Source: Termitidicoccus mucosus | GTDB taxonomy: Bacteria; Verrucomicrobiota; Verrucomicrobiia; Opitutales; Opitutaceae | Assembly (NCBI RefSeq): GCF_038725785.1 | Contig: NZ_CP109796.1 | Coordinates: forward strand, 3,968,001 to 4,032,000 | Reading direction: 5' to 3' | DNA: 64,000 nucleotides | Shown: piece after piece, positions 25,383-34,229 of the stretch | How positions within the stretch are numbered: position 1 is the stretch's first letter | How the letters are laid out: each line of letters begins with the position of its first letter | Notes under the pieces: model-generated | The model's database searches: none | Seen by the model: only the letters and a program-made list of their open reading frames with translations | Told to the model about the DNA's origin: nothing | Position numbers and translations under genes: made by a program

Positions 25383-26165
25383 ATGCTCACCCAAGAACGT
25401 CATGCTTTCATCATGGAGAAGCTCGTCACGGCAGGGCGTGTGCTTTCGTCGGAACTCAGCGGCGAGCTGGGTGTTTCGGAAGACACGATCCGCCGCGACC
25501 TGCGGCAGCTCTCCGCCTCGGGCCTGCTGCTGAAGGTCCACGGCGGCGCCGTGCCGCGTTCCAACATCGAGCTTGAGTTCAACAATCGCGCCCGCGCGCA
25601 GTTGCCCGAGAAACGCGCCATCGCCGCCGCCGCCATCCGGTTCCTGCGCCCGCAGACGGTGGTGTTTTTCGACGCGGGCACGTCCGTGCTCGAGGTGGCG
25701 CGCGCGGTGCCGCGCGACCTCGCGTTTACCGCCGTGACCCACAGTCCGCTGGCCGCCGCCGCGCTGGCCGACCTGCCGTCGGTCGAGGTGCATCTCATCG
25801 GCGGAATGATCCTCAAGCGCGGCATCGTCGCCACCGGGCCGGACACGATTGACGGCTACCGGAAAATCCGCGCCGACATCGGTTTTTTCGGCGTCGCGTG
25901 CATCGACGTGGAGGCGGGCATGACCGATCCGTCGCACGAGGAGGCGGCGGTGAAGGCGGCGATGATCGAAAACACCGCCACCACGGTGATCCTCGCCGTC
26001 TCGGACAAGCTCGGCAAGGTCTCAAACTTCGTCACCGCGCCCACCGCGACCTTCGATCACTTGGTGACGGACGCCGGCGCGCCCGAATCCGTGCTCGCCG
26101 CCTGGCGCGCCGCCGGCGTGGACGTGCTCGTGGCGGGGGCGCCCGGCAGCGGCAGCAGATCGTAG
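25383..26165 (+). CDS. DeoR/GlpR-family transcriptional regulator
   Basis: A 260-residue repressor. Residues 1-57 are the DeoR winged helix-turn-helix (LSSELSGELGVSEDTIRRDLRQL, then LLKVHGGAV). Residues 75-235 are the DeoRC sensor, related to sugar-phosphate isomerases, with FFDAGTS, VTHSP and GVACIDVEAGMTDP. Such proteins respond to a phosphorylated sugar. It is divergent from the HAD phosphatase gene, which is the obvious candidate target. The C-terminal dozen residues are Gly/Ser-rich and probably unordered. Confidence 0.93.
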   Translation: MLTQERHAFIMEKLVTAGRVLSSELSGELGVSEDTIRRDLRQLSASGLLLKVHGGAVPRSNIELEFNNRARAQLPEKRAIAAAAIRFLRPQTVVFFDAGTSVLEVARAVPRDLAFTAVTHSPLAAAALADLPSVEVHLIGGMILKRGIVATGPDTIDGYRKIRADIGFFGVACIDVEAGMTDPSHEEAAVKAAMIENTATTVILAVSDKLGKVSNFVTAPTATFDHLVTDAGAPESVLAAWRAAGVDVLVAGAPGSGSRS

Positions 26166-26185
26166 TGGCGCGGAACCAGATTTTT

Positions 26186-26260
26186 TTAACCGCGAAGGAC
26201 GCAAAGAGCGCGAAGAAGATCATGATTGCCCTTCGCGTTCTTCGCGTCCTTTGCGGTTAA
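26186..26260. repeat. ttaaccgcgaaggacgc palindrome
   Basis: TTAACCGCGAAGGACGCAAA at the left faces CTTCGCGTCCTTTGCGGTTAA at the right, separated by a short centre (GATCATGATTGCC). It is an inverted repeat of about 30 bases per arm with a few mismatches, 20 bases after the DeoR stop. I recall very similar sequences from many unrelated genomes. It could also serve as a terminator hairpin. Confidence 0.7.
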
Positions 26261-26306
26261 TTCCGCTTTGTTAACCGAGTTTACGCGGACGGCCCGAGGG
26301 GATTGC

Positions 26307-26385
26307 GTGGCATGGGCGTCCCCGCCCATGCGTCCGGGGGGTTGCGGCGCGGAGCGCCGTCCACGGGCGGGGACGCCCGTGCCAC
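26307..26385. repeat. gtggcatgggcgtcc palindrome (HGRDARAT family)
   Basis: GTGGCATGGGCGTCCCCGCC at the left and GGGCGGGGACGCCCGTGCCA at the right, with GCGGCGCGGAGCGCCGTCC between them. Other copies are at 32902-32964 (inside mutL), 39107-39215, 48177-48254 and, as a half, 53412-53456 (inside a helicase gene). Confidence 0.8.
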
Positions 26386-26405
26386 ACGACCCGCCCCGCC
26401 TCGGC

Positions 26406-26861
26406 TCACCGCGCGATGTCGCGCTGGCCGAGAATGGTGTGACCGCAAAGGAACAGGCAGCGCGCGGCCTCCTCGGGATATTCCACGTGCAGCGCCAGCG
26501 CGGATTTTTCGCCGGGACGTTTTATGAAACTATACAGGTAGTGGATGTTGATCTCCGCCTCGAAGAGCGCGGCGAGGATTTTGCCGAGGTCGGCCTCGCT
26601 CGCGATGCTCACCACCAGCACGTCGTTTTCCGTGTAAGGAAAATCATTGTTGATCATCAGCTCCCGAGCGCGGTCGGGATCGTCGACCACGATGCGCAGG
26701 ATGGTGCTGTGCGTGGTGTCGAGCGCGGTGACGGCGACGATGTGGACGTCGTGTTCCGCGAAAAGCGCGGCGAGATCGTGCAGGCGGCCGATGCGGTTTT
26801 CGGTGAAAATGGAAAACTGCCTCACCGGGTCGCTGGAATAGGAAGTGATTTCGGCGGACAT
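26406..26861 (-). CDS. ACT-domain protein
   Basis: A 151-residue cytoplasmic protein made of two ACT folds: residues 12-75 (QFSIFTENRIGRLHDLAALFAEHDVHIVAV) and 80-145 (DVLVVSIASEADLGKILAALFEAEINIHYLY). ACT domains bind amino acids and regulate metabolic enzymes. No catalytic domain is attached, so it probably acts as a separate regulatory subunit or sensor. It is the last gene of a minus-strand group with the YhbY and RodZ-like genes (39 bases from YhbY). Ligand unknown. Confidence 0.85.
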   Translation of the reverse strand: MSAEITSYSSDPVRQFSIFTENRIGRLHDLAALFAEHDVHIVAVTALDTTHSTILRIVVDDPDRARELMINNDFPYTENDVLVVSIASEADLGKILAALFEAEINIHYLYSFIKRPGEKSALALHVEYPEEAARCLFLCGHTILGQRDIAR

Positions 26862-26900
26862 GGCTGCGGGGAAAGCAATCTGGCACGCCGCCGCGCGGAG

Positions 26901-27185
26901 TCAGTTTTCTTTTTTCGGGCGGTAAAACAAGGCCGTGGCTCCCACCGAGCCGACGCAGGCGCAGCGGCCCTCAGCGGCGATTTGCCCGCAGAGCGCGGCG
27001 CGTTCCCGCCGGTCGGTCCCGAGAAAGCGCAGCTTGACGAGCGCCTGCGCGTCGAGCGCGCGCTGCAACTCGCCGAGAAACGCGGGCGTGAGGCCGGCTT
27101 TGCCGAGCTTGAGGGCGGGCGCGAGAAGCTGGCCCATGCCGCGAAGACGCGTTTTTTCGGCGCCGGTAAGGATGATATCGGACAT
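26901..27185 (-). CDS. yhbY: YhbY-family RNA-binding protein (CRM domain)
   Basis: A 94-residue single CRM domain. Start set at ATG 27185 (MSDIILTGAEKTRLRGMGQ). Longer in-frame reading upstream is arginine-rich noise. Family marks: LRGMGQLLAPALKLGKAGLT, then a long helix, ALVKLRFLG and a C-terminal strand pattern (VGSVGATALFYRP). YhbY binds the pre-50S ribosomal particle and helps ribosome assembly. It sits between the ACT and RodZ-like genes on the same strand, 92 bases from the latter. Confidence 0.9.
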   Translation of the reverse strand: MSDIILTGAEKTRLRGMGQLLAPALKLGKAGLTPAFLGELQRALDAQALVKLRFLGTDRRERAALCGQIAAEGRCACVGSVGATALFYRPKKEN

Positions 27186-27277
27186 GGAAAGGCAGTGAGG
27201 CGGGGCCGCCGTCGCGCCCGGCGCGAGCCGCCGGTTGCGCGGCGGGCGGTGGGCGCGATGCGAGCCGCCGGGGCCGG

Positions 27278-28171
27278 TCAGGGCGCAGCGACGTCGGCGG
27301 CGCTGCGCATGGACGCGGTGTCGCGCGTGCCGTCCACCCGGCGCGGCTCGGGCATGGGATAGCGCGTGCCGCCGATTTCCATGTCGAGGTTCTGGAACGG
27401 CTCGGCCTCGATGCGCAGCGCGCCGCGGCGCGGGATCACGCGCGATTCGCCGGCCGGGATGGTGCCCTGATAGAGGATGGCGCCGCCGGAGGCCATGTTG
27501 GCTTTCACGACGACAGGGCCGTTTTTGGACACAAGCGTGAGCACGGTCTCGCCGGCCTGCGGGCGCAGCCAGACCTCGGAGGGCACGGCGGCCTGCGCGG
27601 CCGAGGTGTCGGTCTTCGCGCCGCGCCCGCCGAAAATCGCCCAAAGCAGCACGATGATGATGACGAGCGTGCCGACGGCGATGGCTCCGGCCTTGACGAG
27701 GAGTTTTTTGTCGATGGGCAGCCCGCCGGACGAGTGCGGGACAAAGGTGGCGGGATTGCGCGGCGCGGAGGAGGGCTGCTCGACCGGGCTGACTCCGCCA
27801 TGCGCGGGGCCTTCCGCCGCGGCGGCGGATTGCTGCGCGGCGGCGGCGGACGGCGTTTCCTTCGGCGCGGAGGAACTCGAGATATCCATGCGGCCGTAAA
27901 CCTCGCGGCTCAGCGGCGAACGCGACTTGCCGGCGGTGGCGAGGCCGAGCGCGTTGTAGTCGCTGATGATTTTGTCGGCGGGCAGCTTCAGATAATTGGC
28001 ATACGAGCGGAGGAACCCGCGCACATAAATTTCGGGCAGGCGGATGTCGTATTGGTTGCCCTCGAATTTGTGGAGATACTCGCTGCGGATTTTGATGGCT
28101 TCCGCGGCTTCGCGAATGGTGATGCCTTTGCGCTTGCGGGCTTCTTCAAGACGTTCGCCGATGGATTGCAT
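27278..28171 (-). CDS. RodZ-like membrane protein with N-terminal helix-turn-helix
   Basis: A 297-residue protein. Residues 5-72 are a Cro/C1-type helix-turn-helix of the RodZ kind (ITIREAAEAIKIRSEYLHKFE, then LPEIYVRGFLRSYANYL). A Ser/Ala/Pro-rich linker covers 85-155, one membrane helix lies at about 158-180 (LVKAGAIAVGTLVIIIVLLW), and a periplasmic beta domain (DUF4115-like) follows to 290. RodZ links MreB to the cell-wall elongation machinery. The membrane helix makes a purely regulatory role unlikely. It is upstream of yhbY on the same strand. Confidence 0.85.
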   Translation of the reverse strand: MQSIGERLEEARKRKGITIREAAEAIKIRSEYLHKFEGNQYDIRLPEIYVRGFLRSYANYLKLPADKIISDYNALGLATAGKSRSPLSREVYGRMDISSSSAPKETPSAAAAQQSAAAAEGPAHGGVSPVEQPSSAPRNPATFVPHSSGGLPIDKKLLVKAGAIAVGTLVIIIVLLWAIFGGRGAKTDTSAAQAAVPSEVWLRPQAGETVLTLVSKNGPVVVKANMASGGAILYQGTIPAGESRVIPRRGALRIEAEPFQNLDMEIGGTRYPMPEPRRVDGTRDTASMRSAADVAAP

Positions 28172-28314
28172 GGTGGGGAGTTAAGGGCAAAAGACGTGGA
28201 AAGGGGAAGGAGGAAGTGGTTGTCGGGCGCGCTTTCTAGCCCAAATGCGGCGCGGTGGCAAGCGGCTTGGTGCAGGGCGGGAAAATGGAGGAGGCGGGCC
28301 GAAACGTCCCGGAA

Positions 28315-28379
28315 AGGAGCGCGGGCATTCCTGCCCGCGACGGGCGGAAGATTTCGCGGGCAGGAATGCCCGCGCTCCT
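28315..28379. repeat. intact ggagcgcggg palindrome
   Basis: Arms 28315-28340 (starts AGGAGCGCGGGCATTCCTGC) and 28354-28379 are exact reverse complements over 26 bases, with a 13-base loop. It lies between two minus-strand genes. It is the reference intact copy for the variants inside the GH2 gene and purB. Confidence 0.9.
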
Positions 28380-28449
28380 GTAATGGGGGCGAGTCGAGAG
28401 TTTCTCCGTTCAGGCCGGCCCGCTCGAAAGGCGGCGCGGGGTGGCAAAG

Positions 28450-31400
28450 TCAGAACCTTACCTTCACGCCGGTCTGGATCTGCCAGCGGGAGGCGCTGGT
28501 CTGGAGGGACTGGGGCTTCGGGGGACCGGTGAACGTGTAGTGATACTGGTTGGTGGCGGGATTGTATTTCCCGTTGGCCACGGCGAGGCCGAAGGGGAAA
28601 TTGACCTGATAAAACCGGCCCCAAGCAGGGTTGAGCAGGTTGGCGAGGTTGATTATATTGCAGAAAAACTCGGCGTGCAGTGTGCTCCAAATCGGGATCT
28701 GTTGCGCAAATTGCAGATCGACGCGGTGCTGGAATTTGCTGCGCTCGCTGTTGCGCGGGACGACCTGCCCGGCGAAACGCGCGAGCGCGGGGTTGGTTTC
28801 GAGATAGGCGAAGAAGGCGTCGCGCTGCGCGGGGTCGGGCCAGTGGACCGCGGGGTCGCCGGGGCCGGCGGGAACATAAAAGAGGTCGTTGTTGCGGTCG
28901 GCGGCGTCGCCGTTGATGTCGTTGCTGAATATAAAACTGTAGGGACGCCCGCTGTGGCCCTGGTAATATAATGTGAGCGTGCTCTGGAATTTCCGGATGA
29001 GCGAAAAGCGGAAGGTCGCGCCGGCGGTCACCCGGTCGCGAATCTGCGTGTTGGCGGTGCCGGACTCGTCGTCGTTCGGGTCGAGGCTCATGCGCGTGGA
29101 AAAGTTGGTGGAACCGGTCTTGGAGGTCGCGGGGTTCACGTCGCGGGCGATGCTGTTGGTATAGGAAAGCGAGGCGCCCCACCAGCCGCGCACCGGGCGT
29201 CGTAAGCGGAGGGTGACCTGGCGGGCGTCGCCGCCGGAGGTGTTGGTGAGCAGATACACATCGGCGAACTGGTCGTGCGCATACTGGCTGTTGGCGACAC
29301 GGTTGAGGAAGGTGCTTTTGCCGGCGTCGGTGAGGCGCTCGCCGTAGATGGCGCGCCCGTCCGGGCCGGTGGCGGTGCGGCGCAGGTTTATATTCCGGTA
29401 GGCCATGCCCTGGTTGGTCCAGGTTTGCAGGAGTTCGGCGGTGGCGGTCAGGTCGAGCCAGGGGAGTTTGTAATCAACAGCGAGGTTGGCGCGGGTGATC
29501 TCGGGAAGGTGAAAATTTTCGTCCATCAGGTCCACGCTCATGCGCGCGGCGGAGGGCGCGCCCTTCGGCTGGTTGTCGGGGTCGGGCGAGAAGCCGCCGG
29601 AGGTCTTTGTGTTGGTCAGGGTGGCGAAGCCGGTGTTCGAGTAGGCGCCGGACATCCAGACGCCGGGCGCGCGCCCCTGAAAAACGCCGGCGCCGCCGCG
29701 CACCTGCAGGCGGCGGGCGGGGCCGCCCTGCCAAGTAAAACCGAAACGGGGCGAGAGGGTATAAGCGCCGTCGAGGGTGTGGTCGTTTCTCAGGCCGAAG
29801 GTTTTTTCGACGGCGGCGTTGTAGTCGGGCCGGTCGGTCATGACGGGATAATCGAGGCGGAGGCCGAGCGTTATATAAAGGCGGCGGGCCGCGCGCCACA
29901 CGTCCTGCATATAAAACGCGTCCACGCCGTAGCCCCAGTCCACGCCGGGGGAGCGGCCCTCCTGCGGGTATTTATAGGTGAAGGAGGAGGGTTTTCCGTT
30001 TATAAAATTGTCTATATTGGCAAAGGTGTAGGCGCCCCAGGCGTAGTCGAGGTAGTTGTTGACAAATTCGTTGCGCTGGAGGTCGAAGCCCGCGGAGAAC
30101 CGGTGCGCGCCGGGCGTCCAGATGACGCTGCCCGCGGCCTGGGCGACGCGGGTGTCGAGCGTGTTGAGCTGGCTGGTGGCGTCCGCGCCAATATACACCG
30201 AGCCGGTGCCGCCGTCGGCGCCTTCCAGATTGTTGATGCGGACTTGGGGGAAACGGGTCGCGGGGTTGCGATCGGAGGAGTAGCGTTGATGCGCGATTTT
30301 CAAGTCGGTGTTGAGCGCATTTGACCATCGGCTGAACAATTGGGCCGACCAGGCGTCGAGGTTTTGTTCGCTCTCATACCAGTGGCCGCTGAGCGAGACG
30401 ACATTGCTGGAGGAGTAGTCTGCGAATATGGGATGCGTGCCGCGGGTGCGGCTGTAACGGGCGGTGAGGCGGTGCCGGACGGTAATATTCCAGTCGAGCT
30501 TGGCGAGGTATTTGTCGTCCTCCATGCGCTGGTTGCCGGGGTTGACGAGGTCGCCGGGGTCGTGGCCGTAAGTCGCGGTGGCGTCCTTGATGGTGTCGAG
30601 CGCGGCGGCGGACGGCGTGAAGCCGGGCGTGGGCGCGGGCTCGGTGCGTTGCGAGTGTTCGTAGGAGACAAAGAAAAAAAGGCGGCCGGGGACAACGGGG
30701 CCGCCGAGCGTGAGGCCGTAGGTTTGGCTGTCGAAGGGGTCGCGCGTGCCGTCCACGGGGTGCTTGGCGCGGTATTTTTCGTTGCGCCAGAAATACCAGG
30801 CGGAGCCTCGGAAGCGGTTGCCGCCGCTTTTGGTGACGGCGTTGATGGACGCGCCGGTAAAGCCGCCGCGGTTGGCCTCGTAAGGAGAGACGTCGATGCT
30901 GACGGCCTCGACGGTTTCCATGGAAAAGGGGTTTCCCTGCGAGGGGAGGTTGTTGTAAGTGATGCCGAAGGCGTCGTCGAGGCGCACGCCGTCGATTTGC
31001 AGGGCGTTGAAAAAACTGTTCTGCCCGGCCGCGCTGAGTTCGGTGTAGGTGTCGTCCTCGGCGGGCAGCAGGACAAGGCGCGGGTCGTTGCGGGCGTATT
31101 CGTTGATGGAGCCCTCGATGGCGGGTTGCTCCTCGATGGCGCGCTCACCGAGGACCGTGCCCGCGCCCGCCGCAGAGGTATCGCGGCGGGCGGTGACAAT
31201 CATGCGCTCCAGCCGATGAACCTCCTCCCCGCCACCGCCGGGGCGTTCCATCACGATGTCGAGCATCTGGCGCTCACCGGGGCCGAACGCGAGCGGGCCG
31301 ATGACGCGCGATTCGAAACCGTCCGCCGAAATCGCCAGCGTGTGTCCGCCGCCGACACGCAGTCCGTCCAGCGTGAAATCGCCGGAGCGGTTGGTGTGCA

Positions 31401-31590
31401 CGCGTGCGGCGAAGCCGCTTGGCCCGTGCTTCAGCATGACCAAGGCGCCGGTGATCGGCGCACCGGACATATCACTTACCAAGCCGGAAAGGCTGGCGGT
31501 CGTCTCGGTTTGGGCATTCCCGGAATGGTGTGCGACAAGCACCAAAGCATATATGCAAAAATAGCGTACCACACCATTCGAAGGCATCAT
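28450..31590 (-). CDS. Oar-like TonB-dependent outer-membrane receptor
   Basis: A 1046-residue protein. Signal peptide of about 26 residues (VVRYFCIYALVLVAHHSGNA), then a carboxypeptidase-regulatory-like domain (about 30-115, LSGLVSDMSGAPITGALV), a plug domain (about 130-260) and a long TonB-type beta barrel. The N-terminal domain and length match Oar/OmpA-related TonB receptors rather than siderophore receptors. The substrate is probably a large organic molecule such as an oligosaccharide or peptide. It ends in VKVRF, with the C-terminal Phe typical of outer-membrane barrels. It has more ATA and TTA codons than the housekeeping genes, as do the receptors at 58-62 kb. The upstream gap (31591-31711) is AT-rich and probably holds the promoter. 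Confidence 0.92.
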   Translation of the reverse strand: MMPSNGVVRYFCIYALVLVAHHSGNAQTETTASLSGLVSDMSGAPITGALVMLKHGPSGFAARVHTNRSGDFTLDGLRVGGGHTLAISADGFESRVIGPLAFGPGERQMLDIVMERPGGGGEEVHRLERMIVTARRDTSAAGAGTVLGERAIEEQPAIEGSINEYARNDPRLVLLPAEDDTYTELSAAGQNSFFNALQIDGVRLDDAFGITYNNLPSQGNPFSMETVEAVSIDVSPYEANRGGFTGASINAVTKSGGNRFRGSAWYFWRNEKYRAKHPVDGTRDPFDSQTYGLTLGGPVVPGRLFFFVSYEHSQRTEPAPTPGFTPSAAALDTIKDATATYGHDPGDLVNPGNQRMEDDKYLAKLDWNITVRHRLTARYSRTRGTHPIFADYSSSNVVSLSGHWYESEQNLDAWSAQLFSRWSNALNTDLKIAHQRYSSDRNPATRFPQVRINNLEGADGGTGSVYIGADATSQLNTLDTRVAQAAGSVIWTPGAHRFSAGFDLQRNEFVNNYLDYAWGAYTFANIDNFINGKPSSFTYKYPQEGRSPGVDWGYGVDAFYMQDVWRAARRLYITLGLRLDYPVMTDRPDYNAAVEKTFGLRNDHTLDGAYTLSPRFGFTWQGGPARRLQVRGGAGVFQGRAPGVWMSGAYSNTGFATLTNTKTSGGFSPDPDNQPKGAPSAARMSVDLMDENFHLPEITRANLAVDYKLPWLDLTATAELLQTWTNQGMAYRNINLRRTATGPDGRAIYGERLTDAGKSTFLNRVANSQYAHDQFADVYLLTNTSGGDARQVTLRLRRPVRGWWGASLSYTNSIARDVNPATSKTGSTNFSTRMSLDPNDDESGTANTQIRDRVTAGATFRFSLIRKFQSTLTLYYQGHSGRPYSFIFSNDINGDAADRNNDLFYVPAGPGDPAVHWPDPAQRDAFFAYLETNPALARFAGQVVPRNSERSKFQHRVDLQFAQQIPIWSTLHAEFFCNIINLANLLNPAWGRFYQVNFPFGLAVANGKYNPATNQYHYTFTGPPKPQSLQTSASRWQIQTGVKVRF

Positions 31591-31711
31591 TGACAGAAGT
31601 TTGCCTTGTTTTTGTATGCATCATGCTTCGAATGTCTATAAAAAATATCATTATGATGGATAGTTTGCAAATTATCGCATCTTAAATGCCGATGATATCG
31701 CTTTTATGATG

Positions 31712-32056
31712 TCAACAAACCGCTAAATAAAAAGAGGCAGGCCGGGAGGATTTGGTGGCGAGTTCGCCCAAGCAGGCGGGCGAGCCGCGCGCGAGATCCC
31801 GGCAGATTTGCGGCCGGCGGTCGTAGATCGTGCAAAACCACTCCGTCGCGCCGTCATGCGCGCGCCGCGGTCGCAGCGCGGCGCAATGCCCGTCGGTCAG
31901 GCGCATGTAGGCGCGATGGCCGATGAAATGCGTCACGCGTTCCGCGTCGGCGCCGAGCCGCGCCCAATCCGCGCCGCTCACGCGCACGTAGGTTTCCAGC
32001 GTGGAAAAACAACACACGCCGCAACGCAGACAATCGCCGGGCACGCTGTCATGCAT
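31712..32056 (-). CDS. YkgJ-family CxxCxxCC metal-binding protein
   Basis: A 114-residue protein. Start set at ATG 32056, because the conserved part begins MHDSVPGDCLRCGVCC. Cys9, Cys12, Cys15 and Cys16 form the family CxxCxxCC cluster, followed by LETYVRVSGADWARL and CTIYDRRPQICRDLARGSP. Family members are predicted to chelate zinc or an iron-sulfur cluster; the role is unknown. Longer in-frame reading upstream is rich in Arg/Pro without homology. It is 92 bases downstream of mutL on the same strand. Confidence 0.88.
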   Translation of the reverse strand: MHDSVPGDCLRCGVCCFSTLETYVRVSGADWARLGADAERVTHFIGHRAYMRLTDGHCAALRPRRAHDGATEWFCTIYDRRPQICRDLARGSPACLGELATKSSRPASFYLAVC

Positions 32057-32148
32057 GAAAGGAAAACGGTGGACGGGCGCACACGCTAGGCGCGGGGCGT
32101 GCGAAAGGCACGCTGGATTTTTGGCGGAACGAGACGGGCCGCGCGCGG

Positions 32149-34023
32149 CTACCGGGCGAAGCGGCGGGCGAGTTCGGACTGGGTCAGTTCGATGAACGTG
32201 GGGCGCCCGGCCGGGCTGGTGAGCGGGGTCTCGCACGCGAAGAGATGCCCGAGGGTGGAGCGGATTTCGGATTCGCCGACCGTGGCGGGAAGCCGGATGG
32301 CCTTGGTGACGGCGAGGCGGGCCAGCTCGTCGCGGGCGAGGTCGATGCTTTTGTCCTGCAAGCGGCCTTCGCGGAGCGCGCCGAGGAGGTCGCGCACGAA
32401 AGGATCGGCGTCGGCGGGTTCCATCCAGGCGGGCACGCTTTCGATGCGGAAGAAGTTGCGCCCAAACTCGGTGATCTCGAAGCCGTGGCGGTTGAAGAAA
32501 TCGAGGCGGTCGAGCAGGAGCGCGGTGGCGATGGCGTCGAGCTCGACGGGGACGGGCAGAAGGAGCCGCTGGCTGGGGACCTCGCCGGAGCGGAACTGAT
32601 CGCGGAGGCGTTCGAACCAGATGCGCTCGTGCGCGGCGCGGCGGTCCAGCAGGACGAGCCCCGAGGCGGTTTCGAAGAGCGCGTAAGTGGAGTGCGCGAG
32701 GCCGAGGTAACGCCAGGCGGGGGCGGCGCGGGCAAATGCGGATTGCGGATCGCGGATCGCGGATTGGGCGTCGCCAGCGGCGGCGGCGGCCCGCAATGGA
32801 GGGGCGCCGGGCGATGGCGTAGTTGATTTCTGAATACCGAAAGAGCGGGGCGGCGGGAGGACGCGCGGGACAGGGAACGCAGAGGCGGGGGCGGCGGATT
32901 GGGTGGCACGGGCGTCCCGCCCGTGTTCGTTTGGCGGAAGCATGGGCGGGACGCCCGTGCCACCGCCAGCCGAACCCGCGTGGGGGCCCGCGTCATCCAG
33001 CCCCGCCTTGCCTGCCGCGGTCTGGCCGTGCGCGCGCAGGGTTTCGAGAATGGCGCGGATGACGAAGCCGCGCACGGCCGGCTCGCTGCGGAAACGGACT
33101 TCGCGCTTGGCCGGGTGCACGTTCACGTCCACCGCGGCGGGGTCGATCTCGAAGAAGATGAAGGCGACGGGATAACGGCCCTTGGGGAGCGATTCGTGGA
33201 AACTCTCGATGAGCGCGTAGTTGAGCGTGCGGCTGTCCACGGGGCGGTGGTTGATGAAGGTGATCATCTCGTGCCGCGTGGAGCGGCCCTGGCCGGGGCC
33301 GCCGATGAGGCCGGCGAGGCGCATGCCGTTTTCGGCGGCCTCGACGGGGATGAGCCCGTCGGCGATTTGCCGCCCGAAGATGCCCGCGACGCGCTCGGCG
33401 AGGGTGTCGCATTGGGGGGAGCGGAAGATGACGCGGCCGTCCTCGACGAGGGTGAAGGCGACGCGCGGGAAGGCGAGCGCGTAGAGGCGCACGGCGTGGA
33501 TGATGTGCGCGGCCTCGGTGTTGTCGCTTTTCAGGAATTTGCGGCGCGCGGGGACGGAGTTGAAGAGATGCGTGACCTCGATGCGCGTGCCGGGGGGGCG
33601 GCCGCATTCGCGGACGTGGACGAGCCTGCCGCCGTTGACGACGACCTCGGTGCCGGCGTCGGCGGAGGGCTCGCGGGTTTGCAGTTGGAAATGGGACACG
33701 CTGGCGATGGAGGGCACGGCCTCGCCGCGGAAGCCGAGGGTGCCGAGGCGGTCGAGGTCGGCGGCCTCGGTGATCTTGCTGGTGGCGTGGCGCTCGAGGG
33801 CGAGGAGGGCGTCGTCGCGCGACATGCCGGAGCCGTTGTCCTCGATGCGCATGAGAGAACGTCCGCCGTGGCGGAACTCGACCTCGACGCGGGTGGCGCC
33901 GGCGTCGAGGGCGTTTTCCACCAGCTCCTTCACGACCGCGGCGGGGCGCTCGATGACTTCGCCGGCGGCGATCTGGTTCGCCACGCGGTCGGGGAGGACT
34001 CGGATTTTGGAGGAGCCGGACAC
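32149..34023 (-). CDS. mutL: DNA mismatch repair protein MutL
   Basis: A 624-residue GHKL ATPase that links MutS mismatch recognition to strand incision. Start set at GTG 34023 (MSGSSKIRVLPDRVANQ). An ATG at 34146 would prepend residues encoded by an AT-rich repeat. ATPase motifs: GEVIERPAAVVKELVENALD, EDNGSGM and LGFRGEA. The linker (about 330-440) contains repeat-encoded GGTGVPPM ... HGRDARAT and IRDPQSA. The C-terminal domain has DRRAAHERI at 460-468 instead of DQHAAHERI, and SPAGRP at 603-608 instead of CPHGRP, so the metal ligands of the MutL nicking site look lost. It lies downstream of argH on the same strand. Confidence 0.95.
   Translation of the reverse strand: MSGSSKIRVLPDRVANQIAAGEVIERPAAVVKELVENALDAGATRVEVEFRHGGRSLMRIEDNGSGMSRDDALLALERHATSKITEAADLDRLGTLGFRGEAVPSIASVSHFQLQTREPSADAGTEVVVNGGRLVHVRECGRPPGTRIEVTHLFNSVPARRKFLKSDNTEAAHIIHAVRLYALAFPRVAFTLVEDGRVIFRSPQCDTLAERVAGIFGRQIADGLIPVEAAENGMRLAGLIGGPGQGRSTRHEMITFINHRPVDSRTLNYALIESFHESLPKGRYPVAFIFFEIDPAAVDVNVHPAKREVRFRSEPAVRGFVIRAILETLRAHGQTAAGKAGLDDAGPHAGSAGGGTGVPPMLPPNEHGRDARATQSAAPASAFPVPRVLPPPRSFGIQKSTTPSPGAPPLRAAAAAGDAQSAIRDPQSAFARAAPAWRYLGLAHSTYALFETASGLVLLDRRAAHERIWFERLRDQFRSGEVPSQRLLLPVPVELDAIATALLLDRLDFFNRHGFEITEFGRNFFRIESVPAWMEPADADPFVRDLLGALREGRLQDKSIDLARDELARLAVTKAIRLPATVGESEIRSTLGHLFACETPLTSPAGRPTFIELTQSELARRFAR
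32738..32765. repeat. four tandem heptamers inside mutL
   Basis: GCGGATT, GCGGATC, GCGGATC, GCGGATT in a row, read on the minus strand as AIRDPQSAF in the MutL linker. Slippage in a tract of this type would shift the frame, because 7 is not a multiple of 3. It resembles the tandem ATTCTCG units in the GH2 gene element. Confidence 0.7.
32902..32964. repeat. gtggcacgggcgtcc palindrome, in frame inside mutL
   Basis: GGTGGCACGGGCGTCCCGCC at the left and GGCGGGACGCCCGTGCCACC at the right, with a 23-base centre. On the coding strand it reads GGTGVPPM, a short spacer, then HGRDARAT, within the flexible linker between the ATPase and C-terminal domains of MutL. Confidence 0.85.
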
Positions 34024-34065
34024 AGTGAAAGGTTTTTGACGGGGGAGCGTGAAACGGGAGGAAAA

Positions 34066-34229
34066 AATCCCAAATCCCGAAATTCTAAATCCCAAAAAAA
34101 TTTCAAATTCCAAATATCCAAATCTCAAGAAACTGGCGGCAGGCACGGCGCTTCAGCGGAGCATTTCCGCGCACCCGACAAGGCACGGCCTCGCCCGTTG
34201 GAATTTCGAGATTTGGAATTTTTGAGTTC
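34066..34229. repeat. aaatccc/ttggaat AT-rich inverted element between mutL and argH
   Basis: Left end: AAATCCCAAATC-type tandem units, then TTTCAAATTCCAAATATCCA (from 34108). Right end: TTGGAATTTCGAGATTTGGA (34198-34217) followed by ATTTTTGAG. The ends can pair around a 60-base GC-rich centre. It lies at the 5' end of mutL, immediately after the argH stop codon. It looks like a miniature mobile element. Confidence 0.55.

Noticed and set aside
34024-34146. A longer MutL from ATG 34146
   Set aside because: The extra residues (YLEFEIFLGF) are encoded by the AT-rich repeat between mutL and argH and do not resemble MutL. GTG 34023 fits the conserved N terminus.
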